From positions 1-60,562 of IMG/VR virus record IMGVR_UViG_3300046167_000012: DNA of 60,562 nucleotides; one strand, 5' to 3'. This stretch comes from a virus. The translations under genes and the position numbers were made by a program. The notes under the pieces were generated by a model. That model did not search any database, was not told where the DNA came from, and saw nothing but the letters and a program-made list of their open reading frames with translations. This document shows, in pieces, positions 32,919-40,759 of this stretch. Position 1 is the stretch's first letter, and each line of letters starts with the position of its first letter.

Positions 32919-33020
32919 AATGTTCCATTGTAATGTTCCTAATGTTCCACAAGAAGTTCCACAATGTGCAAAAATAAGTCATTGATTTTATTATAATGTT
33001 CCTAATGTTCCTAATGTTCC
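32919..33020 (+). repeat. Left iteron array, six AATGTTCC
   Basis: Copies start at 32919, 32932, 32941, 32995, 33004 and 33013; spacing of 9 bp recurs three times. A degenerate GAAGTTCC lies at 32953-32960. Confidence 0.85.
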
Positions 33021-33109
33021 ATGAAAAAAAATATAGCACCCCATACGCGACCCCCTCTATAATGCGATACCAACCTCACACACAATTTGCCTACACCCCA
33101 AAAATTAAC

Positions 33110-33229
33110 GGAACATTTGGAACATTGGAACATTCCAATGATTTCAAGCACTTACAGACACACCAAATGGAACATTATAAAACCCGATTGGAACATTGTA
33201 ATCTTATCAATAACTTAGCACGGAACATT
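33110..33229 (-). repeat. Right iteron array, six GGAACATT
   Basis: Reverse complements of the left iteron, starting at 33110, 33119, 33127, 33169, 33190 and 33222. The first three are nearly tandem (9 and 8 bp apart). Confidence 0.85.
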
Positions 33230-33242
33230 ACCTTTTAACCCA

Positions 33243-33257
33243 GTAGTGTCTCACTAC
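33243..33257. repeat. 15-bp palindrome, copy 4
   Basis: GTAGTGTCTCACTAC, one change from copy 2. It follows the right iteron array. Confidence 0.8.
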
Positions 33258-33324
33258 CATATACAACCTCGCAATACCTGACGATACCCTGTAATACTTG
33301 ACATAACAAAACACTCTGAAAAAC

Positions 33325-33353
33325 TTGACATTACATGGTTATCATGTTATATT
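33325..33353 (+). promoter_or_regulatory. Near-consensus sigma70 promoter
   Basis: TTGACA (33325-33330), 17-base spacer, TATATT (33348-33353). This is the best promoter match noticed in the window. It is flanked by palindrome copies 4 and 5 and reads into the replication operon. Confidence 0.75.
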
Positions 33354-33410
33354 GGTATATGTTCTGGTGTGATGGCTAACGCCCCAGCTCCACGAGCATC
33401 GCTACCTAGT

Positions 33411-33425
33411 GTAGTGTCTCACTAC
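33411..33425. repeat. 15-bp palindrome, copy 5
   Basis: GTAGTGTCTCACTAC, in the 5' leader between the promoter and the gene at 33462. Confidence 0.8.
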
Positions 33426-33461
33426 CAATCTAATCAACTAATCAAACGAATGGAGATTATC

Positions 33462-33671
33462 ATGCCTATCAAAGCCTATTGCCTCTCATGCGAGCAACCT
33501 TACTCACAACGCCGAAAACAATTGGGTTACAACTTCTGCCTAGATTGCGGTGAATACCAAGCGACTAAGCAACGCGCAGGATGGTGTATCGCACCTATCG
33601 CGCACAAGCAAGGCGCAACACTTGTCACCAATCCAAAAGACCTCAAAGGTCTAAACAAGTATTCGTCATGA
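33462..33671 (+). CDS. Small zinc-ribbon protein
   Basis: 69 residues from ATG 33462, preceded by TGGAGATT; an in-frame ATG at 33369 would translate the palindrome and leader. KAYCLSCEQPYSQRRKQLGY and FCLDCGEYQATKQRAGWCIA give a CxxC-x(n)-CxxC metal site, followed by PIAHKQGATLVTNPKDLKGL. I recall this family from the early region of marine phages. A nucleic-acid or protein-binding role is inferred. Confidence 0.75.
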   Translation: MPIKAYCLSCEQPYSQRRKQLGYNFCLDCGEYQATKQRAGWCIAPIAHKQGATLVTNPKDLKGLNKYSS

Positions 33672-33898
33672 TGAAATTCTGGACAGTACTTCTACTGACG
33701 TATCACGCAGGGTCTGACGATGTCGAACCTATGACTTCAAGTATCCTGTTACCCTCGATGGAAATATGCGGTGATGTGATGGACGACTTCTATCCAACTA
33801 TATTCACGCACTATCCTGACAGCATGGCTCAATGCCTAGAAACCGCAGAGGCTTCAACAACTATGACAAGCCCAATGCCAAAACTAAGACCGTTCTAA
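33668..33898 (+). CDS. Small exported or membrane-anchored protein
   Basis: 76 residues from ATG 33668 (ATGA overlap with the zinc-ribbon gene; a second ATG follows). MMKFWTVLLLTYHAGSDDVE looks like a short signal or anchor sequence. ICGDVMDDFYPTIFTHYPDS and MAQCLETAEA hold two Cys, and the tail is Pro-rich. It resembles a small family seen after the zinc-ribbon gene in marine phages. Function unknown. Confidence 0.6.
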   Translation: MMKFWTVLLLTYHAGSDDVEPMTSSILLPSMEICGDVMDDFYPTIFTHYPDSMAQCLETAEASTTMTSPMPKLRPF

Positions 33899-33909
33899 AG
33901 GAGGACATT

Positions 33910-34827
33910 ATGAACAACGTACACCAACTAACCGCCGCGAGTAGTGAGCCACTACCAACAGATGCACCGACACTTGGCTCATCTGCAATGCTCGTAGAAG
34001 TCAACATCTCTACATGGGCAGGTCGAAGGGAAGACAAGCGGGCTTCCGCTAAAGTCACACAAGACGCCCATGCAAAAAAGGGTATAGCAAACGTGACGAA
34101 GAAGTTACTCGCTAACTCTGACACACTGAGAGCAATACATGTACACGTTACTGCTACTCGCAACATGCACTCGAATATGACGATGCCTTGGTCTAATTCT
34201 GGGCTACGTCTGTTACCTACAGCGCAATACTTCAACTACAGCGAAGCTATGTCTCAAATGCAGAATGAGTTTGAAGCACTAAAGACTAAGTTTCTAGACT
34301 CGTACAACGACGCAGTGGTAGATGTACAGTTAGAGCTTGGCTCGTTGTTCTTACGTGACGACTATCCCACATTAGAAAGTCTAGATAGTAAGTTTGCTTT
34401 CCGTACAAATTACATGCCGTTGCCAGATGTCGGTGACTTCCGTGTCGATGTGGGCAACGAAGCACTACTCGAAATCAAGCAGAAGTATGAGGACTTCTAT
34501 TCCAAACAATACAATACAGCTATGAATGACGTGTGGACACGTTTGCACAAGGCACTGACAAATATGTCTGAGCGCCTAGACTACAGCGGTAAAGAGGACA
34601 AGAAAGTATTTCGTGATACGCTCGTTGGTAATGTCACTGACATGATAGAACTACTACGTGTGTGTAACGTGACGAAGTCGATCCAGATGTCCGACATGGC
34701 AAACAAACTCGAAGATGCAATGTCTGGTGTATCCGCCGTGGTATTGCGTGACGACAATACGTTCCGCGTCAGAACCAAAGCGAAGGTCGACGACATTATC
34801 AAAACACTACCATCATTAGATATGTAA
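33910..34827 (+). CDS. DUF3150-type protein, partner of MoxR ATPase
   Basis: 305 residues from ATG 33910, which has GGAGGACATT just upstream. MLVEVNISTWAGRREDKRAS, AKKGIANVTKKLLANSDTLR and WSNSGLRLLPTAQYF match the start of DUF3150 proteins as I know them. The rest is long helices. These proteins travel with MoxR AAA ATPases and VWA proteins in phages, as here. Palindrome copy 6 lies within codons 11-16 (33941-33955). The biochemical role is unknown; a substrate or adaptor for the ATPase is plausible. Confidence 0.75.
   Translation: MNNVHQLTAASSEPLPTDAPTLGSSAMLVEVNISTWAGRREDKRASAKVTQDAHAKKGIANVTKKLLANSDTLRAIHVHVTATRNMHSNMTMPWSNSGLRLLPTAQYFNYSEAMSQMQNEFEALKTKFLDSYNDAVVDVQLELGSLFLRDDYPTLESLDSKFAFRTNYMPLPDVGDFRVDVGNEALLEIKQKYEDFYSKQYNTAMNDVWTRLHKALTNMSERLDYSGKEDKKVFRDTLVGNVTDMIELLRVCNVTKSIQMSDMANKLEDAMSGVSAVVLRDDNTFRVRTKAKVDDIIKTLPSLDM
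33941..33955. repeat. 15-bp palindrome, copy 6 (in gene)
   Basis: GTAGTGAGCCACTAC inside the DUF3150 gene, starting at codon position 2 and encoding SSEPLP. Confidence 0.75.
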
Positions 34828-34832
34828 GAATG

Positions 34833-34847
34833 GTAGTGGCTCACTAC
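34833..34847. repeat. 15-bp palindrome, copy 7
   Basis: GTAGTGGCTCACTAC in the gap before the MoxR-type gene, 5 bases after the DUF3150 stop. Confidence 0.8.
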
Positions 34848-34884
34848 TTAACAACACTAAACTTAAACAAGAAAGAAGAACAAC

Positions 34885-35997
34885 ATGAATAATCAAGCAC
34901 AATCAATGTACGCACTAAGCCCAGATCAAGTTTCTGATGCAATCAAGAGCCAACTACATGTGGATGAAGAGGATAAGAACACACTTATCGTTGAGGGTCA
35001 CATGGGTAGCGGCAAATCTTCGATACTGAAAACACTGGACGCGCAGTTACCGAAACACAAAGCAATCTATTTTGATTGCACAACCAAGGCAGATGCAGGT
35101 GACTTGATGATGCCCAAGTTCAAAGACCTAGAAGGTAACGACTATGTGACCTTTGCCACTAACGAGGAACTAGGTGTACACATCAAAGATCAACCACTCA
35201 TTATTATGATAGACGAGGTGGGTAAGAACAAGAGCTTACAGAACCCACTCAATCGTTTGTTCCAAGAGCGTATGATTGGTATGAACAAACTACATCCTGA
35301 CACGCTAGTGTTTGCTACAACTAATATTGGTGCAGAAGGTGTCGGTGATATGTTCATGCCACACACATGTAACCGCGTCACGTTTGTACGCATGCGTAAA
35401 CCTAACAATACGGAATGGATCGAATGGGGTATCAACAACGACATAGACCACAGCATGCTTGGTTGGTGTAAGGACAATCCACAGTTGTTTGCATCGTTTG
35501 AAGATGTGAAAGACCCAGACGAAAACCCGTGGATATTTCACCCAAAAGCTTTTAGACGTTCGTTCTTTACGCCGCGCTCTGGTCACAAAGCATCTAACTG
35601 GCTAAAACAACGCCACCTCCTTGATGATCAAACACTCACAGCCGCATTAATGGGTACGATTGGTGATCGTGCGGCAATGGACTTGATGGCGTTTGTAACA
35701 CTAGCTGATCAGCTACCTACCTTGCAGTCTATCAAAGACAATCCAAAGAGTGCCAAAGTGCCTGACAGCGCCGCCGCCATATGTATGGTTGTGTATAGAA
35801 CTCTGTCTGCGTTGGAAAAAGACTGGCTCAACAGCTGGATGGATTACTTGCCACGCCTCGATACCGAAGCACAAGCTATGTTTGCTAATGGTGTACGCGC
35901 ACCGAAGTATTCAAAGCAGTCAATGGTTATGACTAACAAGAAGTTCACCGAGTGGGCTATGAAGAACAACCACCTATACACAGCAGATAAAATATAA
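34885..35997 (+). CDS. MoxR-type AAA+ ATPase
   Basis: 370 residues. Walker A GHMGSGKSS (residues 38-46), Walker B PLIIMIDEVGK (about 104-114), sensor 1 TLVFATTNIGAEG and a later helical lid. This is the MoxR/dynein-related branch, which remodels partner proteins, often VWA-containing ones. Here it is flanked by DUF3150 and VWA genes and a SANT-domain gene, all in the same direction. The likely role is ATP-driven activation or insertion of a metal or cofactor; the target is unknown. Confidence 0.85.
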   Translation: MNNQAQSMYALSPDQVSDAIKSQLHVDEEDKNTLIVEGHMGSGKSSILKTLDAQLPKHKAIYFDCTTKADAGDLMMPKFKDLEGNDYVTFATNEELGVHIKDQPLIIMIDEVGKNKSLQNPLNRLFQERMIGMNKLHPDTLVFATTNIGAEGVGDMFMPHTCNRVTFVRMRKPNNTEWIEWGINNDIDHSMLGWCKDNPQLFASFEDVKDPDENPWIFHPKAFRRSFFTPRSGHKASNWLKQRHLLDDQTLTAALMGTIGDRAAMDLMAFVTLADQLPTLQSIKDNPKSAKVPDSAAAICMVVYRTLSALEKDWLNSWMDYLPRLDTEAQAMFANGVRAPKYSKQSMVMTNKKFTEWAMKNNHLYTADKI

Positions 35998-36008
35998 GGA
36001 GAGAAATA

Positions 36009-36401
36009 ATGGGTAAACGATGGACAGATAAAGAGGACGGTATCCTCGAAGCATTACGTGATGGGGGCATGACCTTTGAGGAGATTGCTTCCGTAATGGG
36101 TCGCACAAAGCAAGCAGTACAGCAACGTGCGCATATGTTGAAACGTAACGAGCCTACGTTTCGTGAAGTTGTGGATACAGCTTTTGCCAAGCACGGTATC
36201 GAGTTCGGTGAACCTGATAAAGTTGATGCGGCGTATGAACACTTTAAAGAACAGCTATACCCTAATGGTGTTAGCGACATTCATGCTTCATTACAGAAGA
36301 ACAAGCCGTTGCCGAGAATACAATACATGCTCAGTCAAATGGAACGAGACTTAAAGCCGAAGCCGCAGTGGTGGAAAGCTATGATGTGGTGGAGGAAATA
36401 A
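36009..36401 (+). CDS. SANT/Myb-like helix-turn-helix protein
   Basis: 130 residues. GKRWTDKEDGILEALRDGGM, TFEEIASVMGRTKQAVQQRA is a SANT/Myb-type three-helix fold with the Trp and a recognition helix. The C-terminal part is helical and basic. It lies between the ATPase and the VWA gene. It is one of the candidate DNA-binding proteins for the palindrome family; that link is only a hypothesis. Confidence 0.75.
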   Translation: MGKRWTDKEDGILEALRDGGMTFEEIASVMGRTKQAVQQRAHMLKRNEPTFREVVDTAFAKHGIEFGEPDKVDAAYEHFKEQLYPNGVSDIHASLQKNKPLPRIQYMLSQMERDLKPKPQWWKAMMWWRK

Positions 36402-36402
36402 C

Positions 36403-37674
36403 ATGCTAGCAATTAAACAACTAACTGAGGAGCAACGCCTAACAAAAGCCGTTGTATCTATTATGAGTAGCCCGAAGTATGTCGCACTCGCAGGGGTGCT
36501 AATGATCGGGGAGCGTTCTGTAGTGGACGACCCGAGCGTACCGACGGCATGTACCAATGGGCGTGACGAGTTCTACGGACGTGAGTTTGTAAGTAAGCTC
36601 AACGATGCCGAGCTTAGATTTCTGGTATTGCACGAAGTGTACCACAAGTTGTTCCGTCACTTGACCACATGGAAACATCTATACATGCAAGACGCATACC
36701 TTGCGAATGTATCGTGTGACTACGTGATCAACCTAAAGATTGTAGATGATAACTACGAAGATGGGTTTGCTACTATGACAGGCGAGCTTGCGAAAGGTTG
36801 CTATGATCGTAAGTATGTGGGTATGGACACCGCGCAGGTGTACAACTTGCTACGTAAAGATCAACCGCAAGGCGGCGCGGGTCGTGGTGGTGTTATCGTA
36901 ATCGGTGATCCCGAAGATGGTGATGGTACACCGCAGAACGGTAGTGGCTCACTACCTGATGGACAAGAACCATTCGATGCACATGATTGGGAAGGCGCAC
37001 AAGAAATGACCGCCGACGAACAACGTGATCTTGCCAGAGAGATTGACGAGGCAGTACGTCAAGGTGCATTGGTTGCAGGGAAGATGGGCAGTGGTGGTGA
37101 TCGTGACCTAGAAGCATTACTAGAACCACAAGTCGATTGGCGTGAAGTGTTGCGTGAGTTTGTGCAGGCTACATGTACAGGCAATGATTACTCTACATGG
37201 CGTAAACCAAAACGTAGGTTGCTTGGTCAAGGTATATACATGCCTAGCACGTACAGCGAACAGGTCGGGGAACTGGTGGTTGCAATCGACACGTCTGGGT
37301 CTATCCAACAGCCCGAAGTCACCGCGTTTCTTTCCGAGGTCAAAGCAATATGCGATATGGTACACCCAGATAAAGTACGTCTGTTGTATTGGGACACGAA
37401 GGTATGTGGTGATGAAACGTATGACACGCATGAACTAGAAACACTTATACAATCTACCAAGATCAAAGGCGGTGGCGGTACAGATGTAGACTGTGTGACT
37501 GAATACATTCGTGAAGAAAGCATCAACGCGCAAGCGGCTATCGTACTAACAGATGGAGAACTATACAGTGGTTGGGGTCAGTGGACTATGCCTGTGTTGT
37601 GGTGCGTTATCGACAACAAGCACAAAGTGCCAGACGTAGGTAAATGTGTACACATAAAATCGAGGGACATGTAA
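36403..37674 (+). CDS. VWA metallopeptidase-like protein (DUF2201 type)
   Basis: 423 residues in two parts. The N-terminal part has HEVYHKLF (residues 77-84, zinc HExxH) and a second acidic or Cys region (VSCDYVINLKIVDD). The C-terminal VWA domain has the MIDAS motif DTSGS (296-300) and GGGGTDVD with the conserved Thr and Asp. Known relatives pair with MoxR ATPases. The gene is 2 bases after the SANT gene. Palindrome copy 8 lies within it. Probably a metal-dependent partner of the ATPase; substrate unknown. Confidence 0.85.
   Translation: MLAIKQLTEEQRLTKAVVSIMSSPKYVALAGVLMIGERSVVDDPSVPTACTNGRDEFYGREFVSKLNDAELRFLVLHEVYHKLFRHLTTWKHLYMQDAYLANVSCDYVINLKIVDDNYEDGFATMTGELAKGCYDRKYVGMDTAQVYNLLRKDQPQGGAGRGGVIVIGDPEDGDGTPQNGSGSLPDGQEPFDAHDWEGAQEMTADEQRDLAREIDEAVRQGALVAGKMGSGGDRDLEALLEPQVDWREVLREFVQATCTGNDYSTWRKPKRRLLGQGIYMPSTYSEQVGELVVAIDTSGSIQQPEVTAFLSEVKAICDMVHPDKVRLLYWDTKVCGDETYDTHELETLIQSTKIKGGGGTDVDCVTEYIREESINAQAAIVLTDGELYSGWGQWTMPVLWCVIDNKHKVPDVGKCVHIKSRDM
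36941..36955. repeat. 15-bp palindrome, copy 8 (in gene)
   Basis: GTAGTGGCTCACTAC, identical to copy 7, in the linker of the VWA gene. It starts at codon position 2 and encodes GSGSLP. Confidence 0.8.
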
Positions 37675-37847
37675 TGAGTAAAACTTATATTGGAGTGTGG
37701 GAGTGTACCTTCTACAAGAGCGATGCCGATGGCAACGAACTCAAGAACGCCGATGGTAGTATCAAACTATTCGATGCACCTAAATTAGATATGTCTCACT
37801 TTGCGGAGTACGTAGACGACGATGATTTAGTGGAGGTGAAGCGATGA
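37674..37847 (+). CDS. Small protein of unknown function
   Basis: 57 residues from ATG 37674, which overlaps the VWA stop (TAATG). KTYIGVWECTFYKSDADGNE, then DAPKLDMSHFAEYVDDDDLV; acidic, no domain recognised. An earlier in-frame ATG (37644) lies inside the VWA gene and is unlikely. Confidence 0.6.
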   Translation: MSKTYIGVWECTFYKSDADGNELKNADGSIKLFDAPKLDMSHFAEYVDDDDLVEVKR

Positions 37848-38065
37848 GTAAGATTGGAAACTATGTAGTAGAACTACAGGAGCAAGAGATTTTCATCGAA
37901 TGTCCTGAGTGCAAAGACACAGACCGACAGGGCAAAGTTACAGGCGAGGAGTTCAAGTGGACGGGCGATATGTACGAGCCATTTGAAACATGGGTTGATT
38001 GCGAAAACTGTAATGGACTTGGGGAGATCGAACGTGATTACGACGACGATTCGTGTGGGCAATAA
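37844..38065 (+). CDS. Small protein with DnaJ-like zinc motif
   Basis: 73 residues. Two pairs, ECPECKDTDRQG and DCENCNGLGEI, resemble the CxxCxGxG repeats of the DnaJ central domain. The C-terminus is acidic. It overlaps the previous gene by ATGA. Likely a zinc-stabilised adaptor; partner unknown. Confidence 0.65.
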   Translation: MSKIGNYVVELQEQEIFIECPECKDTDRQGKVTGEEFKWTGDMYEPFETWVDCENCNGLGEIERDYDDDSCGQ

Positions 38066-38122
38066 ATGCCCACGCAGATGCTTTAAACTAAACAATAACA
38101 TTTAACAACAGGATAAAAACAA

Positions 38123-39220
38123 ATGGCACTAACATATTCATCATTCGAGAGCTTCGACGAGGTAGTGGCTCACTACGAAAACATAAAGCCAATGGGCGGT
38201 AGTGGTAACAAGGGTAAAGATATCAGACCCATAGGTGATCGTAAACGTAAGTACGAACGTATCGTAAAGATCAGCAACAACTGCTACGCACTATCAGACG
38301 GCTTTCACTTTGGTGACAAGTACTTCAACTGGGGTTGGGGCTATACTGCTTCTGCTGAGTTTGTACCTACACTAAAGGACATGGAGAAGTATGCACCTAT
38401 CATATGGCGCAAGAAACGTGACGGCACAGAACAAGTCACAATACGTAATGGGTATGGAAATCACGCACACAACGGACGTTATGCTTTTATAAACAGGCAT
38501 ACACCAAAAGGTCTGGGGTTTGTTGTCGACAATGGTAAACAGTATGTGACTAAGACAATGGGTAGGTATCCTGACCATAGGCATGACGAACGATATTACT
38601 TAGCCAAGACCCATACCGCACCGCGTATTGTCTACGACCATATAAAAGATCAGCAAAACGCTAATTGGTATCAAGAAAATGCTAAGAAGTGGGTCATGTT
38701 ACACGACGACAACTCTGCCTTAGTGTTCAACAAAGCCGAAAGTAAAGATCGGTTCTCTGGTGTTGACTGGGTACATGTCAAGGGAACAGGGCGCGCACTG
38801 CCGAAAGCGCCGCGTGTGAACATAGAAATCAAAGCCAAGTACAAAGACTCAATCAAAAAGTTTTTCGAATGGGGTATGACTATGTCACCGCTAATGCCAT
38901 TGGAGGACAACGAGTACCTGTATAAACATCATCAAGACTTGGTTGAAGCCTACGGTCAAACAAGGGGCAACCACTGGAGGAAAGTAGATGGTATGAGAGG
39001 ACGTGAGATTGTGCGTAGTAGTAGACACCCTGCACGGCTAGCGTTTTGGATAGAGTTTGCCAAACAATGCTACGCGCCAGACGAGCAGAGTTGGAGTTTC
39101 AACAGTTCGCCGTTGCTCACTAAAATAAAAACCAAAGAAGATATTTCCCATGTACGAGCATGCTTCAACAGATTTATCAACACAGAACTTGGGTTCATTA
39201 CAAAAGGAGAACAACCATGA
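38123..39220 (+). CDS. Early protein of unknown function
   Basis: 365 residues, rich in Lys, Tyr and Trp. KRKYERIVKISNNCYALSDG, FHFGDKYFNWGWGYTASAE, IIWRKKRDGTEQVTIRNGYG, then RYAFINRHTPKGLGFVVDNG. No catalytic motif is clear. Palindrome copy 9 lies at codons 14-18. It precedes a paired gene (ATGA overlap) of similar expression context. I recall similar proteins in marine phages, without function. Confidence 0.65.
   Translation: MALTYSSFESFDEVVAHYENIKPMGGSGNKGKDIRPIGDRKRKYERIVKISNNCYALSDGFHFGDKYFNWGWGYTASAEFVPTLKDMEKYAPIIWRKKRDGTEQVTIRNGYGNHAHNGRYAFINRHTPKGLGFVVDNGKQYVTKTMGRYPDHRHDERYYLAKTHTAPRIVYDHIKDQQNANWYQENAKKWVMLHDDNSALVFNKAESKDRFSGVDWVHVKGTGRALPKAPRVNIEIKAKYKDSIKKFFEWGMTMSPLMPLEDNEYLYKHHQDLVEAYGQTRGNHWRKVDGMRGREIVRSSRHPARLAFWIEFAKQCYAPDEQSWSFNSSPLLTKIKTKEDISHVRACFNRFINTELGFITKGEQP
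38162..38176. repeat. 15-bp palindrome, copy 9 (in gene)
   Basis: GTAGTGGCTCACTAC, identical to copies 7 and 8 but starting at codon position 1, so it encodes VVAHY. Confidence 0.8.
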
Positions 39221-40107
39221 GTGACTTAGAATTAAAATTAGTAAGGGATATTGAAAAACCAAACCCAGATTATAAGGTATATACACCTAATCTAGATGTG
39301 CAGATGATGGCAGATGCACTAACCAAAAAGGTTCGCGGTTACAAGACCGCGCCTAAAAGTTTGGAATCCATGTGGGTTTACAGACCGCAAGACACCTACG
39401 CTATGGGTTGGATAAGATACGCAGACGTGTTTGAAGGTGGTACAGGTGACAAGCGGCATGCTGTTTATTCGCCTAACATACAGAACGGCAAGTACTCGTA
39501 TGGAGATAATTGCTTCATGTCTTCAGCACTGCATTTCAACAAGGGGTTACTTAACGCATGTAAATACCTACGCCCACCAACCGCAAAGCAAGTTGTGGAA
39601 CAAGTGCAAAGGGATTTTGCTAGAGGTGTGTCTCGTTCGTTGGACGAAGTAAAGACCAAGGCACACAAGATAACGAACAAGATTGACACCGATGTATTTG
39701 GTAGGACACGCCTAAACACCGCACCTCTTAAAAGAGAACTCGCTAACATATTAAAGTCAGACTACGAGTTTCTCGACAAAGAACTTGAAGTGCAACTAAT
39801 CGAAGCCTTTGAAGCGGTTAAGGAGCTACATGATAGTAGAGATATACATGATAAAGACCACACGTTTATCGAGGTTGTACAAGCTCAAGGTGCTAACCTA
39901 TACCGAGGCTTCAAGAAAATACCGCAACACTTCACACTGTTTCATCACGACGATAGTGCTGATAACAAGATAGCGTACACACAGGAAGAACTACCAGAGA
40001 GACTACTCGGTGCTATGTCTGTGTTGTCTATGGTCGACGAAGGCCAATACGTTGCGGGTGTTGGGTATCGTGCAGGTGAAAATATGTTCTACATTAAAGG
40101 CGAGTAA
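39217..40107 (+). CDS. Early protein of unknown function
   Basis: 296 residues from ATG 39217 (AAGGAGA upstream; ATGA overlap). It reads SDLELKLVRDIEKPNPDYKV, AVYSPNIQNGKYSYGDNCFM, PPTAKQVVEQVQRDFARGVS, a helical middle, and ends YVAGVGYRAGENMFYIKGE. Mixed alpha/beta with no motif that I can name. Coupling to the previous gene suggests that the two products act together. Confidence 0.65.
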   Translation: MSDLELKLVRDIEKPNPDYKVYTPNLDVQMMADALTKKVRGYKTAPKSLESMWVYRPQDTYAMGWIRYADVFEGGTGDKRHAVYSPNIQNGKYSYGDNCFMSSALHFNKGLLNACKYLRPPTAKQVVEQVQRDFARGVSRSLDEVKTKAHKITNKIDTDVFGRTRLNTAPLKRELANILKSDYEFLDKELEVQLIEAFEAVKELHDSRDIHDKDHTFIEVVQAQGANLYRGFKKIPQHFTLFHHDDSADNKIAYTQEELPERLLGAMSVLSMVDEGQYVAGVGYRAGENMFYIKGE

Positions 40108-40109
40108 GT

Positions 40110-40367
40110 GTGGGAACAACTGACACTATCACGTACCGCGTGACAATACATCCTACTACAAATAAGGTTAATGTAATGTCTTTTGATCTAGACGCTATTG
40201 ACGCGACAGGTTTAGGAGTATATGACACTATAAACGAAACACCTAAATGGATCAGGGAGCGTATTGCTACACTTATGCTCGTTGATCCTACACCACCGAC
40301 TGAACCAATAGAAGGTGTAGGTCACAGGATCGACAAAACTACTTATTGGATTTACGCTGATAGGTAG
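40110..40367 (+). CDS. Small protein of unknown function, GTG start
   Basis: 85 residues from GTG 40110, 2 bases after the previous stop. TITYRVTIHPTTNKVNVMSF, LGVYDTINETPKWIRERIAT, with Pro-rich TPPTEPIEG near the end. The stop TAG is the second to fourth base of palindrome copy 10. No domain recognised. Confidence 0.55.
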   Translation: MGTTDTITYRVTIHPTTNKVNVMSFDLDAIDATGLGVYDTINETPKWIRERIATLMLVDPTPPTEPIEGVGHRIDKTTYWIYADR

Positions 40368-40378
40368 TGACACACTAC
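40364..40378. repeat. 15-bp palindrome, copy 10
   Basis: GTAGTGACACACTAC, one change from copy 2. It supplies the stop codon (TAG TGA) of the gene ending at 40367. Confidence 0.75.
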
Positions 40379-40389
40379 CAATTTAACTT

Positions 40390-40413
40390 TGGGGGGCGGA
40401 CATCTGCCCCCCA
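40390..40413. other. Stable 8-bp hairpin before the VRR-NUC gene
   Basis: TGGGGGGC and GCCCCCCA form an exact stem around GGACATCT. It is 33 bases before the next start codon. No adjacent T-run; it may be a processing or attenuation hairpin. Confidence 0.55.
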
Positions 40414-40445
40414 TCGAAGCCAGTTATTTTACATGGAGATCAACA

Positions 40446-40754
40446 ATGGCAACAACACCAGAAGCTAAAGTAAAGAAGGTAGTGACTAACTACCTAAAGA
40501 AGATGGGAGCATACTACTTCTACCCTGTTACAGGTGGATTTGGACGAAGCGGCGTACCTGACATAATCGCATGCTACAAAGGTCTGTTCCTTGGTATTGA
40601 ATGTAAAGCAGGGAAGGGGAAGACTACCGCACTGCAACAGAAGAACCTAGATGATATCAAAACAGCAGGGGGTTTTGATTGGGTTGTAAACGAAACAAAT
40701 ATGCACCAAACAGAAACACAGATTAAGTATTGGGCATCAACACAACAGGAATAA
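40446..40754 (+). CDS. VRR-NUC domain nuclease
   Basis: 102 residues from ATG 40446 (ATGGAGATC upstream). GGFGRSGVPDIIACYKGLFL, GIECKAGKGKTTALQQKNLD holds the PD-(D/E)xK core: Asp39, Glu52 and Lys54. The family includes phage Holliday-junction or flap endonucleases and the catalytic part of FAN1. In this operon it probably resolves branched replication DNA before packaging. Palindrome copy 11 lies at codons 12-16. Confidence 0.88.
   Translation: MATTPEAKVKKVVTNYLKKMGAYYFYPVTGGFGRSGVPDIIACYKGLFLGIECKAGKGKTTALQQKNLDDIKTAGGFDWVVNETNMHQTETQIKYWASTQQE
40479..40493. repeat. 15-bp palindrome, copy 11 (in gene)
   Basis: GTAGTGACTAACTAC, one change from copy 2, inside the VRR-NUC gene at codon position 1, encoding VVTNY. 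Confidence 0.65.
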
Positions 40755-40759
40755 ACAAT

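Larger units (their letters stand above)
32618..33461. other. Non-coding repeat region, candidate replication origin
   Basis: An 844-bp stretch without a credible gene. In order it holds three 23-bp direct repeats with two exact palindromes, a left array of AATGTTCC iterons, an about 90-bp A/C-rich spacer with a poly-A run, a right array in opposite orientation, and two variant palindromes around a promoter. Inverted iteron arrays beside early genes are typical of origins bound by an initiator protein. No initiator can be named. Confidence 0.65.

Noticed and set aside
32996-33238. An 80-codon open frame starting MFLMFLMF on the plus strand
   Set aside because: It is a translation of the AATGTTCC and GGAACATT repeats, has no ribosome-binding site and shows no protein-like composition.
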